64,000 bases of DNA from Ochrobactrum quorumnocens (GCF_002278035.1 NZ_CP022603.1:1183501-1247500), one strand, 5' to 3'. Shown: positions 9,157 to 18,880, numbered from the stretch's first letter. Translations and numbers: made by a program. Notes: generated by a model not told the origin, from the sequence alone.

Positions 9157-9938
9157 CTAGGCCGTGTGGACGGATTTGATTAAGATGAAAACCGCTGCGA
9201 TTGCGACGATTGATCGGAAGTTTCTTGCTGTTTTCTCGCAACGTAAAGCGACACGTTTGAACCGTTTGAGCTTCCCCATCATTTGTTCGATACGTGCGCG
9301 GCCTCGATAAAGTGCTACGGCAAAATGTTTTGGAATATTCCGCCTGTTTGATCTGTAAGGGATCACTGGAATAGCGCCAGCCATTCGCGCAGTCTTTCGA
9401 TTGTCATCGCTATCATAGCCCTTATCAGCAATGATAGCGCGGTGCGTGATTTGAGGACCTGTTTCCATGAGGCTTTTAAACTGTTTGCTATCGGAAGCTT
9501 CACCACCGGTCAGTTCAAACCCAAGGGGCTGACCATTTCGGTCGGTTTTCAGATGGATTTTGGTTCCAAACCCTCCACGCGAATACCCGAGCGCTTGGCC
9601 TTCCTGCCCCCTTTTGCACCGGCTGCAGAAACATGGGCGCGAATTACGGTGCTGTCGAACATAGCAATCAGATGAGCGCTTTCATCAAGCCCAGCTAAAA
9701 TGGAGAAATAGTCTTCGAAAATACCTGCTTTCCCCAAGCGGTCAAAACGCTTCCATATGCTGTTCCAATTACCATACCGTTCCGGCAGTGCTCGCCACGA
9801 GATGTTGTGGAGGGTGAAATAATGTAGCGCTTCAAGGAATAGACGGTCATTTTTGGCTTTCGCGCCAACGGCTGGCAGACAAGCGCGGAAAACCTCCAGT
9901 GCCAGTTCATAGTCACTCTCTGTCATCTTGGTGCACAT
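9157..9938 (-). CDS. IS5-family transposase in two frames
   Basis: The first frame (9938-9549) contains ALPERYGNWNSIWKRFDRLGKAG and the catalytic AMFDSTVIRAH. The second (to 9157) contains IIADKGYDSDDNR and the Glu region YRGRARIEQMMGKLKRFKRV. The frames meet at AAAAGGGGG near 9608-9616. A -1 slip there gives GGQEGQALGYSRGGFGTKIHL, the normal IS5/IS427 sequence, and leads into FELTGGEASDSKQFKSLMETG. The site has the form of a programmed frameshift, so the element is probably active. Confidence 0.8.
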
Positions 9939-10033
9939 TGCCGACCTCCAAACACGTCGACAACATATGAATCACCTCAAGTGATAATCTGGAACCCGAA
10001 AACTTATACCTGAGTCAATTCGTCCACACGGCC
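9160..10033 (-). mobile_element. IS5-family (IS427-type) insertion sequence
   Basis: The 874-bp element is bounded by inverted repeats GGCCGTGTGGACG (9160-9172) and CGTCCACACGGCC (10021-10033), with TA on both outer sides (9158-9159 and 10034-10035) consistent with a TA target. It carries one transposase in two frames on the minus strand. The stop codon of the transposase (TAG, 9157-9159) uses the flanking target bases. Confidence 0.85.
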
Positions 10034-10164
10034 TAAGAGCGTCAACCATTAAGAATATGATCATGTTTTTATAATACGGCGATTATCTACAATGCTCACG
10101 GGACGGTTTGGCTCTGCAGTTGGCCCGCGTTCATCTCCGTGGGCACAATCAATGTTCTTCGCAA

Positions 10165-10740
10165 CTATCCTCCGAAGCCACCTTCCTTGAGATAGTGTTC
10201 TTCTTCTGGCGTCGTGGTGCGGCCAAACAAGTGATTACGATGTGGAAACCGACCGAAGCGCCGGATAATCTCTCTGTGTCCCACAGCATGACCGAGCCAC
10301 GGCTCGCCGAGCTTTCTGTTCAAGACGACCGAGATGTCCTGGTCAGAAATATCTTCCGAATGCGCAAAGGGGAGGCAAAAGAATAATCGCAATTCGGGAT
10401 CAATTCGTTCCATATGTCTGGCGTCTAGAGCTTGTCGCGCGTAGTGGCGAGCCAGCAGATCGGTTGCATACATGTGCGCTGTGTTTCGAAACGCATTACG
10501 TGGAAACTGATCAGTCAGGATCAGAAGAGCCAATCCACCCTCGGGTCCAGCGATCCAATCATCATGCGCGCGCGCGGCGATCTGCATATGCAGATCGAGA
10601 AACCGTTCGCGGAAAACCCGATCAAATCGTGGGTTCTTCTCAAACCACCGTCCTTGCTTGCCCGCCTCCTGCCAGAACGCGAGAATGGACCTGTCCGGCA
10701 GGCTTGTGTGCACATCCCTTAAAAATGGTCGTCCAATCAC
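10165..10740 (-). CDS. DUF924-family protein
   Basis: The 191-residue protein matches the DUF924 (YqgV-like) family: ILAFWQEAGKQGRWFEKNPRFD at the N-terminus, GGLALLILTDQFPRNAFRNT, and PELRLFFCLPFAHSEDISDQ. These small, all-helical cytoplasmic proteins have a TPR-like fold and no agreed biochemical role. The GTG start at 10740 overlaps the TGA stop of the upstream antiporter by four bases, so translation is coupled to it. Confidence 0.8.
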   Translation of the reverse strand: MIGRPFLRDVHTSLPDRSILAFWQEAGKQGRWFEKNPRFDRVFRERFLDLHMQIAARAHDDWIAGPEGGLALLILTDQFPRNAFRNTAHMYATDLLARHYARQALDARHMERIDPELRLFFCLPFAHSEDISDQDISVVLNRKLGEPWLGHAVGHREIIRRFGRFPHRNHLFGRTTTPEEEHYLKEGGFGG

Positions 10741-12542
10741 GGCGATGCCTCCGGCGCTGCGGGCAAGCCGCCTCGAGGCGCATTACCATGGATCAGATCG
10801 CGTCCGGCATATATGCCATCGACAGTCTCTAGGGCGAAGCGCTCGGCGTCGCGCCGACGCACATCCTCTATCACACGACCACGTTCCTCTTCCTCCACGT
10901 TCATCAGTTCCAACGCCTTCTGGCCGAGAGTCAGCGCTGATTCAAAGGTCTCGCGGATCTGGTACTCGACGCCCACCTGGAGTAATTCAATGGCATGCTC
11001 ACGGTCGAACGAGCGTGCCAGTAGTGGAACTAGTGGAAATTCCGTTGTCACAAGCTCGGCGATCTTTAGGCTCGCTTCGCGATCATTGACAGCAAGAACG
11101 ATAAGGCGTGTATTGTGGGCGCCGGCAGCATGAAGAATATCGAGGCGTGCGCCGTCGCCAAAATAGACTTTGAACCCAAAATGTTTTGCATCACGGATGG
11201 CGTCTGTATCGGTTTCAATAATGGAGATCGAGCAGCCATTGGCCAATAGAGGCTGGCTGACAATCTGGCCGAAGCGGCCAAAGCCAATCAGCAGCACACT
11301 GGCTGCGAGATCCTCTGCCGCCTCGATGCCCACCATTGATGGCGCGGGCTTTGGCATCAGCCGGTCGTGCAGGATGGCTATAATCGGCGTTAGCGCCATT
11401 GAGACGATAATGGTCGCGGTCAGGATGGCGTGGGCCTCGCTGTCGATAATGCCAACCGAGGCGGACGCAGCATAGAGCACGAAAGCGAACTCCCCCCCCT
11501 GTGCCATCAGCACGGCACGTTCGACTGCTTCACGATTGCTCGCGCGAAACAGGCACGCAATGGCATAGATACCAACAGTCTTAAGCACCATGTAAGCGAT
11601 GACAGCTACGACAATGGGCCACCAATTAGTGGTGATTACTGTGATATCGAGCGTCATACCCACGCCGAGGAAGAATAGACCAAGAAGAATACCGCGAAAA
11701 GGCTCAATATCAGCTTCAAGCTGATGACGGAAGGAGGATTCCGATAGGAGAACGCCAGCAAGGAATGCGCCCATCGCCATCGAAAGACCACCAAGCTGCA
11801 TGGCAAGCGCTGCACCAAGCACGACGAAGAGTGCGGCTGCCGTCATCACCTCGCGCGCTCTGGCCTTGCCCAGAAGGCGGAACAGCGGATCAAGCAGATA
11901 GCGACCTGCAAACACCAACGCAATGATGGAAGCAAGTCCGATGGCGACGTCGGTGATACGGTCCGCAAGGGTAGCGTTTTCACTGCCGGACGCGAGAAAG
12001 GCGACAATCGCCAGCAACGGGACGATCGCAAGATCCTCGAATAACAGGATCGCAACGATGCGTCTGCCCTTCGGCGATCCCATGGAACGTCGCTCTTCGA
12101 GCATTTGCATAACGATGGCCGTCGAGGTCAGCACAAAACCAGTGCCCGCGACAAAACTCTGCACCAATGGATAGCCGAACGTCAGTCCGACACAAGTGAG
12201 TAAACCGATACAAACGCTGACCTGGATTAAACCGAGCCCAAATATTTCTCCACGCATCGACCACAGCCGGGAGGGCTGCATTTCGAGACCTATTATAAAC
12301 AGGAACATGACGACGCCGAGTTCCGCAACATGCAGTATCGCCTGCGGATCAGAAAACAAACCTATGCCGAACGGGCCAATGGCCAGGCCGGCGGCAAGAT
12401 AGCCGAGCACCGAGCCAAGGCCAAGCCGCTTGAACAGCGGAACGGCCACAACGGCTGCGCCGAGCAGTACAACAATTGGAAACAGATTGAAGCTGCTGTG
12501 AGAAGCGGCCTCCACAGCATGAGCAACGGACTCTGCGGCCAT
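10737..12542 (-). CDS. KefC-type glutathione-less CPA2 K+/H+ antiporter with NAD-binding domain
   Basis: The 601-residue protein has a CPA2 antiporter membrane domain (residues about 15-395, some 12-13 helices, e.g. GAAVVAVPLFKRLGLGSVLGYLAAG and FDS/FLFIIGLEMQPSRLW) followed by a TrkA-N/RCK domain beginning LIGFGRFGQIVSQPLLANGCSISIIETD. The GxGRxGQ nucleotide-binding loop is intact. Such proteins exchange K+ (or Na+) for H+ in the inner membrane under nucleotide or redox control. I chose ATG 12542 because the preceding gene stops at 12547-12549 and the membrane domain follows directly; a start at 12608 would overlap that gene. The downstream DUF924 gene is coupled by a GTGA overlap. Confidence 0.88.
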   Translation of the reverse strand: MAAESVAHAVEAASHSSFNLFPIVVLLGAAVVAVPLFKRLGLGSVLGYLAAGLAIGPFGIGLFSDPQAILHVAELGVVMFLFIIGLEMQPSRLWSMRGEIFGLGLIQVSVCIGLLTCVGLTFGYPLVQSFVAGTGFVLTSTAIVMQMLEERRSMGSPKGRRIVAILLFEDLAIVPLLAIVAFLASGSENATLADRITDVAIGLASIIALVFAGRYLLDPLFRLLGKARAREVMTAAALFVVLGAALAMQLGGLSMAMGAFLAGVLLSESSFRHQLEADIEPFRGILLGLFFLGVGMTLDITVITTNWWPIVVAVIAYMVLKTVGIYAIACLFRASNREAVERAVLMAQGGEFAFVLYAASASVGIIDSEAHAILTATIIVSMALTPIIAILHDRLMPKPAPSMVGIEAAEDLAASVLLIGFGRFGQIVSQPLLANGCSISIIETDTDAIRDAKHFGFKVYFGDGARLDILHAAGAHNTRLIVLAVNDREASLKIAELVTTEFPLVPLLARSFDREHAIELLQVGVEYQIRETFESALTLGQKALELMNVEEEERGRVIEDVRRRDAERFALETVDGIYAGRDLIHGNAPRGGLPAAPEASP

Positions 12543-12546
12543 CGCA

Positions 12547-12816
12547 TCAGCCTCTTGCCAATTGCCACGCCACGGCGGCGGCGAATGTTGCAGGGATCGC
12601 GAAGACAACGAGCAAAATCGGCAATTCCTGCGCGACCGTGTAACCTGCCCGGCTCACGCCCACCCACATGTTCATGAGAGCTACTGCCAGCCAGACAGGG
12701 ACAAAAGCTTTCGCTGCAACTGTTATCCCAGCGACATCACCCCCCCAGAGCTTTCCGAACAGCGCAAACACGCCGAGCTGAATAATTCCGGCTATGATTA
12801 CTATCAGCATATGCAA
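12547..12816 (-). CDS. Small three-helix membrane protein of the antiporter operon
   Basis: The 89-residue protein is nearly all hydrophobic: three predicted helices around LIVIIAGIIQLGVFALFG, AFVPVWLAVALMNMWVGV and LPILLVVFAIPATFAAAVAW. It has no motif I can name. Its stop is four bases before the start of the KefC-type antiporter, so it is the first gene of that operon and may be an accessory subunit. Confidence 0.6.
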   Translation of the reverse strand: MHMLIVIIAGIIQLGVFALFGKLWGGDVAGITVAAKAFVPVWLAVALMNMWVGVSRAGYTVAQELPILLVVFAIPATFAAAVAWQLARG

Positions 12817-13404
12817 ACTATTATTCCCTCTGTGTAATTCGGTTTCTATGTGATCATCATTGGCAGAATGCCTCTTCGGCTGTCTAATCTGGATTGTTCA
12901 TCTTCCCATGGCGATGCTTTGTTCAGCGCGACCACGTGTGTGGACCTTCAAAGAAGCACTCGTGAATTTTGCTATCGCAGCAAAATCTCCGTTAAACGAC
13001 GGCCCTCCAGCCGGTTGAAGTATTGCGTCCGTTTCCACAGCTCAAGAAGCTCTTTTTCAACGGCCAAGCTGGACATCCCGACAGCAGCGCAATAACCACA
13101 CCCCTTCACCTCTGTTGCGACAGCAGTTGCCTGAGCCTTTCTCTGCTTGATTACACGGTTGGTGTGTATTACATGTTCGCTCAGCCTGTGATCAGTTGCT
13201 CGCCAGAATAGCCGCAAGATTGGCCGATGTGCCGGTCAAGATTGCCATCCAATTGATTCCGAACTCTATCAAGAATTTGAAACTGCATTCGCAGCTCCCG
13301 CTGATTACGCGACAATCCGTATTGCTTTCTCGTGACGTGACCTGAATAAAAAGATGTGTTTTTTGTTCACCTTCTCAAACACCGTCTCGGCACGTCAGTG
13401 AATT
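12817..13404. other. Intergenic region without a convincing gene
   Basis: It holds the promoter region of the antiporter operon and the downstream region of the aldehyde dehydrogenase. Short frames on both strands around 12972-13217 have no recognisable motif. I saw no strong terminator hairpin. Confidence 0.45.
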
Positions 13405-14781
13405 TTACGAAAACACACTCAAGTTCCTAGCAATGTCTTTGCCTGCATAAGGCGGAAAAACATCAAACTCAAGATCGGGGTTGCCCATCAACATTGCTTT
13501 GGTATTGCTGAGGGCGTCGAAGCCGGCTTTGCCATAATATTTGCCCATGCCACTATTGCCGACACCGCCGAACGGCAAACTATCGATCCAGCAATGCAAA
13601 TTGGTTTGATTGACACAACTTCCCCCGAACGAGAGCGATGAGAGGACAAAATCTACCATGGTCCGATCTTTGCTAAAAATGTAGGCGGCAAGTGGTGTGG
13701 GCTTACGCTTTATGATCCCGACAATTTCATTGAGATCGGTATAGGGCATGACTGGCAGAACCGGGCCAAACAGCTCCTGCTGCAGCGCCGGATCATCCCA
13801 TGTCGAAGGAAAGAGGACGGTTGGCTCGACATATCGTGAACTTACATCGTAGCGCCCACCATGCACGACCTTTTCGGGCAAGATGTAACTCGCAACCCGT
13901 TCCGCGTCATGCTCGCTGATCATCCGCGCAAAGTCGGTACTCTGGCTTGGGTCTTCACCGTACATCCTAACGATCGACGCCTTGAGCTTTACGGTGAAAA
14001 CATTAGCAACGCTTTCATGGACATAGACATAGCCGGGCGCAATACACCATTGGCCGGAGATTGCGTTGTGACCCCAGACAATACGATCGGCGGCAACGTC
14101 GAGATTGGCAGTTGCATCAACGATAGTAGGGTTCTGCCCACCGAGTTCAAGGATGATCGGGGTCAGGTTCTCGGCCGCTGCTCGCATCACTACTTTTCCT
14201 ACCGTCGACGAACCTGTGAAGAAGATGAAATCGAATGGCAGTTGCAGAAGCTCGCCAATTTCCTCGCGCCCACCAGTCACGACCGAAACATTCTCCGGCG
14301 CAAAATACTGCGGCGTTAACCTCGCCAACAGCGACGCCGTAACCGGCGTGGTATTGGCGGGCTTAAGGATGACTGGGTTGCCAGCGGCCAGTGCCGCTAT
14401 CGCAGGGTCGAGCAGAAGAAGAATTGGTGCATTGAACGGGCCGATCACCAGCGTGACGCCATAAGGCTCCTTGTAAATTACGCCGCTATTGCCAGTTGCT
14501 TCCAGCCCGGCCGGGATCGGAGTGGGCTGCGGCGCCATCAAATCAAGAAGGTTCTCACGATAATATTTGATCATCCCGATTGGTACAGTGATTTCAAAGA
14601 CCTGTTCGAAGGGTGGCTTGTGGAAATCCTGATAGAGTGCGGCGCAAAACGCGTCTTTGTTGTCGCGCAGCATCCGCTCCATGCGGTTGAGCTGGTCGAT
14701 GCGCCAGTCGTAGCTCTTGGTCGTGTCGCTTAGGAAATGCTCGCGCTGTGTGTCGAATAATGGCTGGAACCGGTTGGTCAC
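13405..14781 (-). CDS. Aldehyde dehydrogenase, coniferyl-aldehyde/class 3 type
   Basis: The 458-residue protein has class 3 aldehyde dehydrogenase features: YGVTLVIGPFNAPILLLLDP, NPVILKPANTTP, FIFFTGSSTVGKVVM (cofactor loop), the general-base Glu in LELGGQNP, and the nucleophile in SGQWCIAPGYV about residue 235. It oxidises aldehydes to acids with NAD(P)+. The substrate cannot be told. The GTG start at 14781 is preceded by AGGAGG at ideal distance; an in-frame ATG 84 bases upstream would run through the palindrome and is unlikely. It follows the SDR gene, separated by a 40-bp palindrome. The two may oxidise an alcohol and then its aldehyde. Confidence 0.88.
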   Translation of the reverse strand: MTNRFQPLFDTQREHFLSDTTKSYDWRIDQLNRMERMLRDNKDAFCAALYQDFHKPPFEQVFEITVPIGMIKYYRENLLDLMAPQPTPIPAGLEATGNSGVIYKEPYGVTLVIGPFNAPILLLLDPAIAALAAGNPVILKPANTTPVTASLLARLTPQYFAPENVSVVTGGREEIGELLQLPFDFIFFTGSSTVGKVVMRAAAENLTPIILELGGQNPTIVDATANLDVAADRIVWGHNAISGQWCIAPGYVYVHESVANVFTVKLKASIVRMYGEDPSQSTDFARMISEHDAERVASYILPEKVVHGGRYDVSSRYVEPTVLFPSTWDDPALQQELFGPVLPVMPYTDLNEIVGIIKRKPTPLAAYIFSKDRTMVDFVLSSLSFGGSCVNQTNLHCWIDSLPFGGVGNSGMGKYYGKAGFDALSNTKAMLMGNPDLEFDVFPPYAGKDIARNLSVFS

Positions 14782-14800
14782 GGAAACCTCCTGGAGGAAT

Positions 14801-14840
14801 GTACCAAGGCAGTCGGGGATATCCCCGACCGCCTTGGTAC
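14801..14840. terminator. 40-bp near-perfect palindrome between SDR and ALDH genes
   Basis: GTACCAAGGC-A-GTCGGGGAT is followed at once by ATCCCCGAC-C-GCCTTGGTAC: 20-bp arms with a single mismatch. It begins two bases after the SDR stop codon and ends about 10 bases before the ALDH ribosome binding site. There is no T-run, so it may be an attenuator, a transcript-stabilising hairpin or a DNA-binding site rather than a simple terminator. Confidence 0.55.
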
Positions 14841-14842
14841 AC

Positions 14843-15616
14843 TTACTTTGTGGTATAGCCACCATTAACGAGAATAGTCTGGCCGGTCATCCACCAGCCA
14901 TCAGAGACCATGAAGCGGATATAGGGGACGATGTCCTCAATGTCGGTCAGGCCCGTTTTGGAGAAGCCGGACAATGCCGCCGCAGTTTTATGATAGGCAA
15001 CCGCGTCCGCGCCCTCAGCCGGATAGAAAAACGGCGTGTCCATTGGTCCCGGCCCGATCGCCGTCACCGAGATGCCACGCGCACCAAACTCCTTCGAGGC
15101 TGCTCGCGTGAAATGCTCGACCGGTGCCTTGGTGCCAGCATAGGCCGCGTAGAAAGGTGTGTATGCACCCAGCAGCGAGGTGACAAGCGTCACCAGCTTG
15201 CCATTGTCGTTGAGATGCCTGCCGGCTTCTTTGATGAAGAAGAAGGCCGTCTTTGAATTGACTGCGGTCATTTCGTCATATTCGGCTTCCGATATCTCAA
15301 CCATCGGCTTCTTCAGGACTTTGCCCACGGTATTGATGGCAATGTCAGGACGGCCAATTGCAGCGACCGCATCCGCAAACAACTTCTCGACAGCACCTGC
15401 AGTGGTCATATCCGCCTGGAAGGCAACCGCTTCCACGCCTGCCGCCCTGACCGCAGCCACGGTCGCGTCCGCATCCGCCCTGGTCGCAGCGCTGTTGTAA
15501 TGGATGGCAATCGCCTTGGCACCCTGAGCCGCGAGATCGCGTGCGATCAATCCCCCGAGGTTCTTTGCTCCGCCGGCGATGATGACGGTTTTTCCCTTGA
15601 TGCTGTGGTCAGTCAT
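14843..15616 (-). CDS. Short-chain dehydrogenase/reductase
   Basis: The 257-residue protein is a classical SDR: cofactor loop GGAKNLGGLIARDLA (TGxxxGxG variant), DIAINTVGK in place of NNAG, and the catalytic Ser-Tyr-Lys as VTSLLGAYTPFYAAYAGTKAPVEHF. The Ala/Ser and His residues after the first strand (IAIHYNS) suggest NADP(H) use. It ends with the usual MTGQTILVNGGYTTK. Substrate unknown. It is the first gene of a pair with the aldehyde dehydrogenase. Its start ATG 15616 follows AAAGGAGG. An inverted repeat about 100 bp upstream may be its operator. Confidence 0.85.
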   Translation of the reverse strand: MTDHSIKGKTVIIAGGAKNLGGLIARDLAAQGAKAIAIHYNSAATRADADATVAAVRAAGVEAVAFQADMTTAGAVEKLFADAVAAIGRPDIAINTVGKVLKKPMVEISEAEYDEMTAVNSKTAFFFIKEAGRHLNDNGKLVTLVTSLLGAYTPFYAAYAGTKAPVEHFTRAASKEFGARGISVTAIGPGPMDTPFFYPAEGADAVAYHKTAAALSGFSKTGLTDIEDIVPYIRFMVSDGWWMTGQTILVNGGYTTK

Positions 15617-15707
15617 GAGGTGGCCTCCTTTGCCGTTAGGCGGCCGCTTGAAAGACCGCTCTCATTTGCTAACAATATCCTCTGCCATTGCACAATAAAG
15701 ACAATCA

Positions 15708-15728
15708 TTCTGACATCACCTGTCAGAA
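15708..15728. promoter_or_regulatory. Inverted repeat upstream of the SDR gene, possible operator
   Basis: TTCTGACA-TCACC-TGTCAGAA is a perfect 8-bp inverted repeat with a 5-bp spacer, about 92 bp before the SDR start. The size and symmetry suit a TetR- or LysR-type dimer. No regulator gene is adjacent. Confidence 0.4.
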
Positions 15729-16104
15729 AAACAGCACAATGGCCTTAAAACCTGGACCGCATCGACCTGTGCCCTATCTTCGTACCTGTTGTCCATTGTC
15801 CAGACTTAACTCGGGTCTACGCCACCAACAGGAACGGGAATGGTACAAATCAGCTTTCCAAAGTCGGTTCGAAGCTGCCTTACGAAAAATACCACCGAAT
15901 ATCGCATGCTGTGTCGAAGACGATCAACGATAGAGGGTACATAGGCAGATCATGAATCGCTTATGCTATCGCGCAGAAACTCAAAAGCATTACTAATATT
16001 GAGTACAAAGTACGCGGATGATTTTGCTCGAAATCCAACAGATTGGTCAGATTCCGACAAAAAACCGGCGGCAGATTGTTTGCGCGTTCAATCAGGTGTG
16101 CTTA
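15729..16104. other. Intergenic region, no gene seen
   Basis: Between the possible operator and the next insertion sequence I see no recognisable coding region, RNA or repeat. Confidence 0.4.
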
Positions 16105-16942
16105 GGCTCAGGACTCATTGCTTTCCGAGCCAGAATATAACGGCTGCTGCGAGGTCTATTGCTGCGCGGAACACGACGGGGCAGCGATCATAACGGGTAG
16201 CAATTCTTCGCCAGTCTTTCAGTCTACCAAACATGATTTCGATACGATTGCGCCGCTTGTATCGGCGTTTGTCATATTTGATAGCCTTCTTGCGGTTTTT
16301 GCGCCCCGGGATGCGGCTTTATCTCTTTGTCTTTTAACTGTTTTCTGAACCAGTCAGCATCATAGCCTCTGTCAGCAAGAAGCCAGTCGACCTCTGGTAG
16401 CGTCGCGATTAAGGCTGCAGCTCCGGTATAGTCGCTGATTTGTCCTGTCGTGATGTGTAACCTGATGGGGCGACCCTGTGCATCGGTGACGGCGTGCAAT
16501 TTGGTATTCATGCCACCCTTCGCCCGACCGATCAGTCGTCCATCGCCCCCTTTTTTAACCGTAGGCTTGAAGCCGTGCGGTGAGCTTTCAAATAGGTCGC
16601 ATCCATCATGACAGTCTTTCCAACCGACGATTTGGAAGACAGACCTTCTAATATCTGAGCAAATATCCTCTTGTGACACCAACGGTTCCAACGATTATAG
16701 AGCGTTTTACAGGACCCGTATTCCCGAGGAGCATCACACCACCGTAACCCATTGCGAAGAATGAAGATAATTCCACTCAAGACACGCCTATCATCAACGC
16801 GTGGGCGTCCATGGCTCTAGGGAAAAAAGGGACGAAGGCGTGCCATTTGTCCTTCACTCAGCCAGTAAAGATTACTCATCGATCAGTCTGCTCAAGCGAA
16901 ACTGAATCAGTTCATAACTCTAAAATCAATGGGTCCTGAGCC
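16105..16942 (-). mobile_element. IS5-family insertion sequence, degenerate
   Basis: Ends are GGCTCAGGACTCATTG (16105-16120) and its complement at 16927-16942 with one mismatch, flanked by TA on each side (16103-16104, 16943-16944). The 838-bp element holds a single minus-strand transposase gene with several mutations. Confidence 0.85.
16115..16879 (-). pseudogene. IS5-family transposase with stop and frameshifts
   Basis: Reading from ATG 16879 (MSNLYWLSEGQMARLRPFFP) the frame meets TAG where the family has Lys (FFPKSHGRPRVDDRR). The DDE core continues with KTVMMDATYLKAHRTAS, then AAAAAAGGGGG near 16547-16557 joins by a -1 slip to GGDGRLIGRAKGGMNTKLHAV, probably the normal programmed site. 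A later one-base change after KDKEIKP shifts the frame again; the restored reading is IPGRKNRKKAIKYDKRRYK, then RRNRIEIMFGRLKDWRRIAT with the catalytic Glu, ending in WLGKQ at the TGA of 16115-16117. The nonsense codon and the last frameshift make it inactive. Confidence 0.85.
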
Positions 16943-18280
16943 TAGTCACCTTCCGATCCCTTGACACGATCGGACTACACACACGGCCCGGACTCCAGTG
17001 GGGGCTATCGGCGGCTAACTGTCGAGAACCGTGCGCAGAAGTTGCGCCACTCTTTCTTCGTCATAGGTTCTCAGTCGTCCCAGCCGGGCTTTCCCGTAAA
17101 GCTCAACAAGCCCTTGTTTTGCGGTCAAACGATCTGTGCACGGCGAACCACACTGTGAGTGTGCCTAATGAGGCGACTAATGCGCTCCGGCTCCCCGCTT
17201 CCTCGTGAAGACACCAATCTTATTCTCTCTCCAAACCGAGTGAACCGTTGGACTTCAGTCCTGTCCAACCAAAGAAGTTCAGCTCTCGCCCACCCAACAA
17301 CGAGTGGCAATCTTCAAACTATCCGCTCTATCTTCGGCGTGCCTTTTATTGAACGCTCTTCCAATTGGGACGCAACGGCTCTCGACAGCAGGACCTCAGC
17401 GATTTGGTGGGCCCTGAGTTGTCTTTGACATCTTTTAAAATTTGGACTCCGTATTTTCTGATGTGAAAAATAAAGCTTCGCTGATTATGCATATCACTGC
17501 GGGAAGTTCAAATCGGTTGATTCTATTATATTTCGCATAAGACGAAACAATATAAGCCGAACATCTAAGCTTAATCTCTACTTCTATATTTCTTTGATAC
17601 TTACCTCTCATGTCACTTCCTTTTTAAGTGAATCATATTGTTTCGCAGACGTACCTTTCTTCTCCGTGGCGCTACGAGCGCTTAAACGGCCACAAGGATT
17701 CCTGCATTGTGTGGCGAACGAGTCCGCTAAGGGATGTGTTCATGACAGTGAGACAACCGGAACGCGCCATTACAGTGCCCACTGCCCACTAACTTTACGA
17801 AAACTGCCGCAGCCGGAACAGAGAACGCTAGCGAAAGAATAACGCGACCATATTGCCCCATTTTTTGGCATTTGCCCTTAATCGGCTCTCTATATGAGGA
17901 ACTATGTTACCAGGACCGTCCATCTGGTGGGCTCCGCTCTTCCACGCCCACTTTGTGACCATAAAGGGTCGATAAAACCAGTTTCTCCGGCTTTAGCATG
18001 GCGATTCTGGCTTGCAGTTACGCGAATATCCGCTAACGATGCGATAAGCCATATCAGTGGTAGACCAAGTCTGCACGACACGCCTCCGACGAAGCTTCCG
18101 TCAGTGTCGATGATCACAATATACACTTGCAGCGCTCAGCTATTACTGACACACGGATTGCACACAACAAATTACTTATTCGGGAGGATATTCTCTATGC
18201 GGCAACTAGCTGCAACACTATTTCTCAAAAAATGTATTTATTTGATCAGATCAAACAATAAAGATCAGTTTATATAAAAC
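16943..18280. other. Degenerate 1.3-kb stretch, possible LysR-type remnant
   Basis: No intact gene is visible. On the plus strand around 17200-17370 the frame DTNLILSPNRVNRW...SALAHPTTSGNLQTIRSIFGVPFIERSS resembles a decayed LysR-type helix-turn-helix region (family pattern LDLNLL, SQPAVS, LRxxFGDPLFxRS), but the match is weak. From 17430 on the DNA is A/T-rich with no recognisable coding content. Confidence 0.35.
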
Positions 18281-18503
18281 TAGGGGCTGACATAGATAGC
18301 GTGTCTGTAACCACCAGTGCTGCAGAACTTTGATAAGGTTATACCGAAGCCCATTGATTAGAACCGATGTGCCCAATCTCGCAATGCAATTGAAATGATT
18401 GTCCATGGATCGGCGATAAGCTTGCACCAGGCCTTGCAGCAATGATCGATGATGTCGTCATAGGTTTCAAAAATCCGGTATGACAGCCAATTATCACGCA
18501 GGC
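18281..18503 (-). pseudogene. IS630-family transposase, C-terminal remnant with element end
   Basis: On the minus strand the residues LRDNWLSYRIFETYDDIIDH-CCKAW and WTIISIALRDWAHRF run to a stop at 18358-18360. This is the C-terminus of an IS630-type transposase of a different subgroup from the two intact copies (family ending: CCxAWN-x-L, IMSIGLRxWAH). About 75 bp of the element's right flank follow. The upstream part of the gene is replaced at about 18503 by group II intron sequence. Confidence 0.7.
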
Positions 18504-18880
18504 GAGCAGCGCGGAACCTCATTGAGGCTCCGCTCTCTCAGAACCGTACGTGAGACTCTCGCCTCATACGGCTCCCATCAGGCAAACGCGTTGCTTGGAC
18601 CGTCACGCCAGGGCACGAAGAGACCTACATGTCAATCGGAACGGAATATTGGGTCTTCTCTATTCGGCCCGTTGAAGTCAATGCCTAAAAGCTTCCGTTT
18701 TGCCCGCATCTGACGTATTTCGCAGGTCCTCGCTTCTCTTCGAGATCGGCTCTATGGCCCTCCCAGCATGGGATCAGTAGAATGAAGCGGCCCAATCTGA
18801 CGCGCGTCCTGATCGTGAGAGTGCGCCCGGCACAAGACCCTAAGCGAACTCACCTCATCCATCGTCCTGCGAAGGACGTT
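18504..18880 (-). ncRNA. Group II intron, 3'-part with domain V and VI
   Basis: The minus strand at 18574-18540 reads as a group II intron domain V: a 35-nt hairpin that begins GAGCCGTATGAGG and ends CACGTACGGTTCT, with the catalytic AGC near its 5' side and a GAGA loop region. It is followed by a second hairpin (18536-18507, arms GCGGAGCC and GGTTCCGC) in the position of domain VI. The sequence further 5' (18580-18880) shows no intact reverse transcriptase, so the intron is probably a deletion derivative. Its 3' end abuts an IS630 transposase fragment, suggesting it had inserted into that gene. The 5' boundary is my estimate. Confidence 0.7.

Noticed and set aside
12972..13217. 81-codon minus-strand frame upstream of the antiporter operon
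   Set aside because: No motif, no ribosome binding site, and an equally good frame on the other strand.
17894..18277. 127-codon plus-strand frame
   Set aside because: Low-complexity, A/T-rich end and no family pattern; likely chance in degenerate DNA.
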